Source: Verrucomicrobiota bacterium
GTDB lineage: Bacteria > Verrucomicrobiota > Verrucomicrobiia > Opitutales > Opitutaceae
Direction of reading: 5' to 3'
DNA length: 64,000 bases
NCBI GenBank assembly: GCA_023416735.1
Contig: JAEZGX010000038.1
Location: forward strand, 1 to 64,000
The notes under the pieces were generated by a model. It was not told the origin of the DNA. It did not search any database and saw only the letters and a list, made by a program, of their open reading frames with translations. Numbering within the stretch: position 1 is the stretch's first letter; the number at the start of each line of letters is the position of its first letter. This document shows, one piece after another, positions 58,842 through 64,000 of the stretch. Both the position numbers and the translations under genes were made by a program.

Positions 58842-60944
58842 GTGACCCGACGCCTGCTCGCCTTCCTCTGCCTCTGCGCCTCCGCTTTCGCTGCCGCGCC
58901 CAACGCCACCTCGATCGTCGCCGGCCGTTCCGAAACCTCCACGCGCACCGGCGAAACCATCTTCACCGACAACCCGCGCATCGACTACGGCGACATCCGC
59001 CTCGCCGCCGACGAACTTCGCTTCGACCCCAAAACCCGCGTCGTCACCGCGCGCGGCAACGCCGTTCTCACCCAGGGCGCCCGTCGTCTCCTCGCCGACA
59101 CCATCACCTACCACGAAGATTCCGGCACCTACGAGGTCGGCGATCTTCGCGTCGGCGAACATCCCATCTACGTCTCCGGTTCGAGCGCCACTGGCGATCG
59201 CTCCGCCGTCACCGTCAACGACGCTCGCATCACCGTTCCCGAACCCGCCTCTTTCGTTCCCACTGCCGAAGCCGACCGCGTCACGTTCACTTCCGACAAC
59301 CGCATTCGCACCGAGGGCGCCTCCGCCGGCATCGGCAACATCCGTCCCCTCGCTCTCCCCGCCCTCTCCACCAATCTCCGCGGTTTCCTCCTCCCCAACG
59401 CCCAGATCAACGGCGGCTACCGTCGCACCCTCGGCCTCTACGCCGAGACGCGTCTCCAACTTCCCCTTACGTCCACGCTCTTCCTCGGCGGCGATCTCGG
59501 TCTCTACACCAACCGCGGCGTCATGATGGGGCCGTCCGGCACCTACGCGAGCAACACGCCTGACGACGCCGACACCTTCTACCGCGGCGATTTCCATTCG
59601 GGATTCATCACCGATTACGGCACGCGCTACGCCGACGTCGTCGGTCGCCGGGTCCCGCGCAGCCGCGGCTTCGCCGAATGGAATCACGTCCAGCAAATCA
59701 CCCCCCGACTCTCCCTCACCGCCGAGATCAACTACTGGCGCGACTCCGAAGTCCTCCGCGATTTCCGCCCCGCCGAGTTCTTCGAGGTCCAGCAACCCGA
59801 CAACTTCGTCGAAGCCGTTTACGCCGGCGACAACTACTACGTTTCCCTCTTCACCCGGCTCCAACCCAACTCCTTCCTCGTCGTTCAACAACGCCTCCCC
59901 GAACTCCGTTTCGATCTCGTCCCAACTCCCATCGGCGAAACCGGTCTCACGCAGCGCTTCAACGCCAGCTTCGCCGCCCTCCGCGAAGACCCGCTCCCGT
60001 TCGGCCCTCTCAATCCCACGCCCGGCGCCGAACTTCGTGCCGATCGTCTCGACGCCTACTACGCGCTCTCCCACCCGATCCGCGCCACCTCCTGGCTCAC
60101 GTTCACGCCGGTCGCCGGCGGCCGCATCACGCACTATTCAAATCTCGACGGCCCTCGCAACGACTACACCCGCACGCTTGGCGAACTCGGCTTCGACGCC
60201 GAAATGCGCGCCCACGCCGTTTACGATTACAAAAACGCCCGCTGGAAAATCGACGGCCTCCGCCACCTCGTCACCCCGCGCCTTTCCTACCGTTACATCC
60301 CCGAAGCCGAAAAAGGCACGCGCTACATCCCGCAAATCGACCGCCGGAACTTCGTCACTTACCTCCAGCCGCTTGGTCTCGGCGCCATCCGCAACATCGA
60401 TGAGCTCCGCGGCACCAACACGATCCGCCTCGGCCTCGACAATACCCTCCAAACCCGCGACCCCATCTACGGCTCACGCGATCTCGTTGTCCTCAATGTC
60501 GCCAACGACTTCCTCTTCGATCGGGTCCCCGGCGAACGCAAGGTCTCCGCCATCCACACCGAACTCGCCATCATGCCCGCGCGCTGGCTCGAGCTCGGCG
60601 TCTATCAAAGTTTCACGCCGCAGGATTTCACGCTGCAGGAATTCAACACCGGCGTCACCCTGCGCAATGGCGACTTCTGGACCGTTCAATTCGCCAGCAA
60701 CTTCCTCCGCGGCCATCTCAACGACTACCTCTTCCGCAGCACGCACCGTTTCAACGAGGTCTTCGAAGGCCTGATCCATCTCCGCTACGACGCGCGCACG
60801 CAGCGCTTCAACGAGCAGGCCTACGGTATCCGCCACAACATCGGTAACACCTGGGCCCTCGAATACGTGATCACCCTCTACGGCGGACAACGCCGCGAAA
60901 GCAGCTTCGGCTTCAACGTCCGCGTCGAGGCGCTCCGCTTCTAA
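58842..60944 (+). CDS. lptD: LPS-assembly protein LptD
   Basis: A protein of about 700 residues that inserts lipopolysaccharide into the outer leaflet. A signal peptide (VTRRLLAFLCLCASAFA) follows the GTG at 58842; a TTG at 58803 would add 13 residues. An OstA/LptA-like N-terminal domain (DELRFDPKTRVVTARGNAVL, RRLLADTITYHEDSG, YEVGDLRV) precedes a large beta-barrel ending GFNVRVEALRF. The cysteines used for disulphides in E. coli LptD are not evident. The next gene, rsmB, follows on the same strand. Confidence 0.9.
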   Translation: MTRRLLAFLCLCASAFAAAPNATSIVAGRSETSTRTGETIFTDNPRIDYGDIRLAADELRFDPKTRVVTARGNAVLTQGARRLLADTITYHEDSGTYEVGDLRVGEHPIYVSGSSATGDRSAVTVNDARITVPEPASFVPTAEADRVTFTSDNRIRTEGASAGIGNIRPLALPALSTNLRGFLLPNAQINGGYRRTLGLYAETRLQLPLTSTLFLGGDLGLYTNRGVMMGPSGTYASNTPDDADTFYRGDFHSGFITDYGTRYADVVGRRVPRSRGFAEWNHVQQITPRLSLTAEINYWRDSEVLRDFRPAEFFEVQQPDNFVEAVYAGDNYYVSLFTRLQPNSFLVVQQRLPELRFDLVPTPIGETGLTQRFNASFAALREDPLPFGPLNPTPGAELRADRLDAYYALSHPIRATSWLTFTPVAGGRITHYSNLDGPRNDYTRTLGELGFDAEMRAHAVYDYKNARWKIDGLRHLVTPRLSYRYIPEAEKGTRYIPQIDRRNFVTYLQPLGLGAIRNIDELRGTNTIRLGLDNTLQTRDPIYGSRDLVVLNVANDFLFDRVPGERKVSAIHTELAIMPARWLELGVYQSFTPQDFTLQEFNTGVTLRNGDFWTVQFASNFLRGHLNDYLFRSTHRFNEVFEGLIHLRYDARTQRFNEQAYGIRHNIGNTWALEYVITLYGGQRRESSFGFNVRVEALRF

Positions 60945-60954
60945 ACTCCCGTTG

Positions 60955-60985
60955 GTCATTCTGAGCGCAGCGAAGAATCCAGAGC
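60955..60985. repeat. TCATTCTGAGCGCAGCGAAG dispersed element
   Basis: A short tract between lptD and rsmB (GGTCATTCTGAGCGCAGCGA, then AGAATCCAGAG). This word is, to my knowledge, a widely dispersed bacterial intergenic repeat; I see one full copy here and a partial look-alike at 9403-9421. Confidence 0.55.
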
Positions 60986-61049
60986 GATCATCGCAGCCGG
61001 AATTCCTCCTTCCAGCAGCGCCCCCGCGAGCCATCTTCCGTCGCGCCCC

Positions 61050-62279
61050 ATGAGCATCGTCGCCAACCAACAGCGCACGCTCCTCGCCCTTCTCGCCCAA
61101 CTCCGCCCGCATTGGCGCGCGGACCGCAATCTCCCCGCACGTATCCAAAAACTCCTCACCTCGAACCGCGCCTTCGGCTCCCGCGACCGCCGTCTCTATC
61201 GCGAACTCATCTACACTACGCTCCGCTATCTCCCGTGGATCGAACCTTCCCTCGATTCTGATTCCGACCTCGCCACCCGCCTGATCGCCTGGCTCGCCGC
61301 CGATTCTCCCGCCACGGAAAAGTTCCGCACCGCCCTCATCTCCGACTGGCCCGCGACACCGCCCACCGTCGCCGCGAAATCTACTTTCGTCTCTCAACAA
61401 CTTAACCTTCGTCCACCGCTCCCGCCCCCTCTACCCGACTGGTTCCGCGAACACTGCCCCGCCGCCTTCGAATCCCCCGACGTCGACGTTCTCCTCTCCC
61501 GCGCCCCGCTCTGGCTCCGTCTCCAAACTTCGAATACGGCCGTCGTCCTCGACGAATTCACCCGTCTGAACTGGCGCTACGAATTCTCCTCTGTTCTCCC
61601 CACGGCCCTCCAACTCCTCGACGAAGTCGACGTCACCAAAACCTCCGCCTACGCCGACGGCCTCGTCGAGATCCAGGACCTCGGCTCACAACTCCTCCTC
61701 GAATCCACCGCGCTCTCATCCGGCGGTCGCTGGCTCGACGCCTGCGCCGGCGCGGGCGGCAAAACCCTTCAACTCGCCCATCTCCTCGGCTCCACCGCCG
61801 AAATCCACGCGCACGACATCCGCCCCGCCGCCCTCTCCGAACTCGCCGCCCGCGCTCAACGCGCCCACCTGAAAGACATCCGCATTCTCCGCACCGCCCC
61901 ACTCGCCACCGATCTCTACGACGGCGTCCTCGTCGATGCCCCGTGCAGCGGCTCCGGCACCTGGCGCCGCGCCCCGCATCTCAAGTGGACCACGACACCC
62001 GCCCAAATCGCCGCCGCCGCCACGGTCCAACAACAACTCCTCACCCGTTTCGCCCAAAACGTCCGTCCCGGCGGCCTGCTCCTCTACGCCACCTGCTCCC
62101 TCAGCCACGTCGAAAACGAATCCGTCATCTCCACCTTCCTCTCCACCCACCCCAACTTCACCCTTCGTCCCCCCACCCGCCCCTTCAACGCCCCCGCCTC
62201 CCCTCACAGCCTCACCTTCCTCCCCGCCCTCCACAACACCGACGGCTTCTTCATCGCTCATCTCCAGCGAGACGTTTGA
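61050..62279 (+). CDS. rsmB: 16S rRNA m5C methyltransferase, RsmB-like
   Basis: A 409-residue NOL1/NOP2/Sun-family methyltransferase. The N-terminal helical part resembles NusB/RsmB (SNRAFGSRDRRLYRELIYTTLRYL). Then come EIQDLGSQLLLE, SAM motif LDACAGAGGKTLQLAHLLG, DAPCSGSGTWRR with the conserved Cys, and the catalytic YATCSLSHVENE. It would methylate a cytosine of 16S rRNA. ATG at 61050. Located after lptD by 105 bases including a dispersed repeat. Confidence 0.93.
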   Translation: MSIVANQQRTLLALLAQLRPHWRADRNLPARIQKLLTSNRAFGSRDRRLYRELIYTTLRYLPWIEPSLDSDSDLATRLIAWLAADSPATEKFRTALISDWPATPPTVAAKSTFVSQQLNLRPPLPPPLPDWFREHCPAAFESPDVDVLLSRAPLWLRLQTSNTAVVLDEFTRLNWRYEFSSVLPTALQLLDEVDVTKTSAYADGLVEIQDLGSQLLLESTALSSGGRWLDACAGAGGKTLQLAHLLGSTAEIHAHDIRPAALSELAARAQRAHLKDIRILRTAPLATDLYDGVLVDAPCSGSGTWRRAPHLKWTTTPAQIAAAATVQQQLLTRFAQNVRPGGLLLYATCSLSHVENESVISTFLSTHPNFTLRPPTRPFNAPASPHSLTFLPALHNTDGFFIAHLQRDV

Positions 62280-62389
62280 ACTAGTCATACATTATATTAC
62301 AAATCGCCGCGGCCGCTCGCACGCTCTCCTCCGCACCAGCCACTTTTCCGTTGCCGCACCCGGCTCCCGCCCAACCATCGCCCGCTACC

Positions 62390-63178
62390 GTGGCCGCCAC
62401 CATTCCCGACTCCGAGCTCCGCATCAAACTTCGCGTCTTCGAAGGCCCGCTCGACCTGCTCCTGTTCCTCATCCGGAAAAACGAACTCGATATCTACGAC
62501 ATCCCGATCGAGTCCGTCACCAAGCAATACGTCGAAACCCTCCGCGCCATGCAGGAGCTCGATCTCGACGTCGCGGGCGAGTTCTTCGTCATGGCCGCCA
62601 CGTTGATGGAGATCAAAAGCCGCATGCTCCTCCCCAAGGGCATGCACGCCGTCGACCCCAACTCCGACGACGAGGAAATCGATCCGCGCTGGGACCTCGT
62701 GCATCAGCTTCTTCAATACAAGAAGTTCAAGGAAGCCGCCGCCAAGCTCAACGAGCTCTCCGTCCAGCGCCAGAACCTCATGGAGCGCTTCGTCTCCTCG
62801 CTCTCCTCCACCGAGACCGAGCGCCCGCTCAAGAACGTCGATCGCATCGAGCTCTGGAACGCCTTCAACATCGTTCTCCGCCGGCTCGCCGAGAAACTCG
62901 TCGTCGGCGAAATCCACGACGAACAGATCACCGTCTCGGACCGCATGGAATACATCCTCGAGCGCACAAAGGCCGAGAAGACCTTCATCTTCTCCAACCT
63001 TTTCGAGGGCCCGATCACCCTCCGTAATCTCGTCGCCACCTTCCTCGCCGTCCTCGAACTCACCCGCCTCAAGCGCCTGCGCATCCGCCAGGACGAAGCG
63101 TTCTCCGACATCGTCTGCAGCGTCGTGGAAGAAATCCCACTTGAAAGCCCACCCAACCCCGACACGGTGACCGCGTGA
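62390..63178 (+). CDS. scpA: segregation and condensation protein A
   Basis: A kleisin of about 262 residues that bridges SMC heads with ScpB. It has the family start LRVFEGPLDLLLFLIRKNELDIYDIPI, the FFVMAATLMEIKSRMLLP motif, and a C-terminal winged-helix with TFLAVLELTRLKRLRIRQDEAFSDI. The start is uncertain: GTG at 62390 or TTG at 62351. Its stop overlaps the next start (GTGA at 63175-63178). Confidence 0.94.
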   Translation: MAATIPDSELRIKLRVFEGPLDLLLFLIRKNELDIYDIPIESVTKQYVETLRAMQELDLDVAGEFFVMAATLMEIKSRMLLPKGMHAVDPNSDDEEIDPRWDLVHQLLQYKKFKEAAAKLNELSVQRQNLMERFVSSLSSTETERPLKNVDRIELWNAFNIVLRRLAEKLVVGEIHDEQITVSDRMEYILERTKAEKTFIFSNLFEGPITLRNLVATFLAVLELTRLKRLRIRQDEAFSDIVCSVVEEIPLESPPNPDTVTA

Positions 63179-63426
63179 GCAAAAAAAAGAAGTCGCCGAA
63201 GCCAGCGGCGGGACTCCTTGGCATTGGTCTGGACAACGATGACGGTCACAAGCGCATCACCACCGGTGAACAATTCGCCATCGTCGGCGGCTCCGCGGAA
63301 ACCCACGAGCGCATGACCGAAACCGTCGTCAAGACGTTCGAGGAGTTGAAACACCGCGGCAAACACCTGCATCACGTCGAGCCCAAGGAACTCGCCGAAA
63401 TCATCCACCGCTCCACCCCTCGTTGA
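63175..63426 (+). CDS. small basic protein of unknown function
   Basis: An 83-residue protein starting MSKKKKSPKPAAGLLGIGLD. It has a lysine-rich head, a central THERMTETVVKTFEELKHRGK helix and a His-rich middle (KHLHHVEPKEL). The GTG start overlaps the scpA stop by four bases, so translation is coupled. No family recognised. A role linked to ScpA or to chromosome handling is only suggested by the overlap. Confidence 0.7.
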   Translation: MSKKKKSPKPAAGLLGIGLDNDDGHKRITTGEQFAIVGGSAETHERMTETVVKTFEELKHRGKHLHHVEPKELAEIIHRSTPR

Positions 63427-63491
63427 TCCTCACCCAGGGCATTTGCGTCCCGCGCGTTTACCGATTCTTTCCGTCTTCAACCATCAAAACC

Positions 63492-63818
63492 ATGTCCGAA
63501 AAGATCGCTCAGCTCACCACCGATAGCTTCAAAACCACCGTCTCGTCATCCGCGACGCCCGTGCTCGTCGATTTCTGGGCGCCGTGGTGCGGCCCTTGCA
63601 AAGCGATCGCTCCCATCCTCGAAGAGCTCGCCACCGAACTCGACGGCAAACTCACCATCGCGAAGGTCAACATCGACGACCATGGCGAAGTCGCCACCGA
63701 ATACGGCATCCGCGCGATCCCGACCATGCTCCTCTTCAAAGGCGGCCAGGTCGTCGAACAACTCGTCGGCATGATGCCGAAGGCAGCCCTCAAGGCCAAA
63801 CTCGCCGCCCACGTCTGA
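63492..63818 (+). CDS. trxA: thioredoxin
   Basis: A 108-residue thioredoxin with the redox motif WCGPC (Cys33 and Cys36), preceded by VLVDFWAP and followed by IRAIPTMLLFKGG with the cis-proline. ATG at 63492. It follows the small protein gene by 65 bases and is followed by a clear terminator. Confidence 0.97.
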   Translation: MSEKIAQLTTDSFKTTVSSSATPVLVDFWAPWCGPCKAIAPILEELATELDGKLTIAKVNIDDHGEVATEYGIRAIPTMLLFKGGQVVEQLVGMMPKAALKAKLAAHV

Positions 63819-63843
63819 GCCGTCGCTCTTCTTCATTCTCTCA

Positions 63844-63872
63844 GCCGCACCCTCCTCGGTGCGGCTTTTTTT
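63844..63872 (+). terminator. Rho-independent terminator of trxA
   Basis: GCCGCACC and GGTGCGGC form a perfect 8-bp stem around TCCTC-like loop bases, followed by TTTTTTT. It lies 26 bases after the trxA stop. Confidence 0.92.
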
Positions 63873-63876
63873 GTCC

Positions 63877-64000
63877 TTAGATCATCACACCCGCCCCGAA
63901 CAAAATCGCATACACCGCCAGCAACTTCCCGGTGTCTCCCAACAACCCGATCAATTCGCCTGCGGTCGTCGCTTCCCGCAAACGCCGCACCTGTCCCCAC
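63877..64000 (-). CDS. 3' end of a UbiA/MenA-type prenyltransferase (partial)
   Basis: The minus strand reads in one open frame from the window edge to TAA at 63877-63879. The last residues include RRLREATTAGELIGLLGDTG and LLAVYAILFGAGVMI. This resembles the tail of 1,4-dihydroxy-2-naphthoate prenyltransferase (MenA), where a basic L-x-x-T-A helix precedes the final membrane segment. Only about 40 residues are visible, so the family call is tentative. It converges on the trxA terminator. Confidence 0.5.
   Translation of the reverse strand, partial: WGQVRRLREATTAGELIGLLGDTGKLLAVYAILFGAGVMI

Noticed and set aside
58776..60134. A 452-codon minus-strand open frame opposite lptD
   Set aside because: Antisense to LptD and made of Gly/Glu/Val runs; no domain seen.

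Overview
The window is GC-rich, gene-dense bacterial DNA with about fifty protein genes, short intergenic gaps and no rRNA or tRNA gene that I can see. The family content points to a Verrucomicrobiota bacterium, most likely Opitutales/Opitutaceae. The main pointers are a large secreted PVC-type haem-binding dehydrogenase-like protein with HEAT repeats and a CxxCH motif, zinc-free L31/L36 ribosomal proteins, LptD and TonB systems of a diderm, and many short word-like dispersed repeats between genes. The assignment is inferred from gene content only.

Layout. 0-4.7 kb (minus strand): Na+/H+ antiporter-like protein, DUF1015 protein, rpmJ-rpmE, YqgE/AlgH, dCMP deaminase. 4.7-7.4 kb (plus): a tight methyltransferase / FAD-oxidoreductase / type III polyketide synthase operon, probably making an aromatic or pyrone lipid. 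7.5-10.5 kb (plus): Nif3-like protein, aroQ overlapping a NusG paralogue, and an outer-membrane protein. 10.5-12.3 kb: pgsA-pgpA (minus) and divergent coaD. 12.5-19.1 kb (minus): the PVC dehydrogenase-like protein, an SDR, ExbB-ExbD and OpcA. 19.2-23.6 kb: zwf (transcribed into opcA), yraN, and a divergent GAF-domain GspE/PilB-type ATPase.

23.6-34.1 kb is the most unusual region. Two plus-strand genes, a SLOG-domain protein with four membrane segments and a patatin-like phospholipase, run head-on into a minus-strand operon. That operon encodes a DUF4062-TM-TPR protein, a lipoprotein, an MlaE-like permease, an ABC ATPase whose catalytic motifs have all been lost, and an MlaD/MCE protein. It looks like an accessory membrane-lipid module with conflict-system domains; I know of no described system with this set.

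34.2-44.0 kb: mostly minus-strand coaB, YfiR-like protein, TonB-dependent receptor, rdgB, ribD and an MBL hydrolase, with leuB on plus, then a hybrid histidine kinase broken by a frameshift. 44.3-54.2 kb: alaS carrying two in-frame word-repeat insertions, an ADOP-type permease, an intact hybrid kinase, an MFS transporter and an outer-membrane protein. 54.3-64 kb: Gre-like factor, TonB, exported protein, glgB, lptD-rsmB, scpA-small protein-trxA, and the 3' end of a UbiA/MenA-type prenyltransferase.
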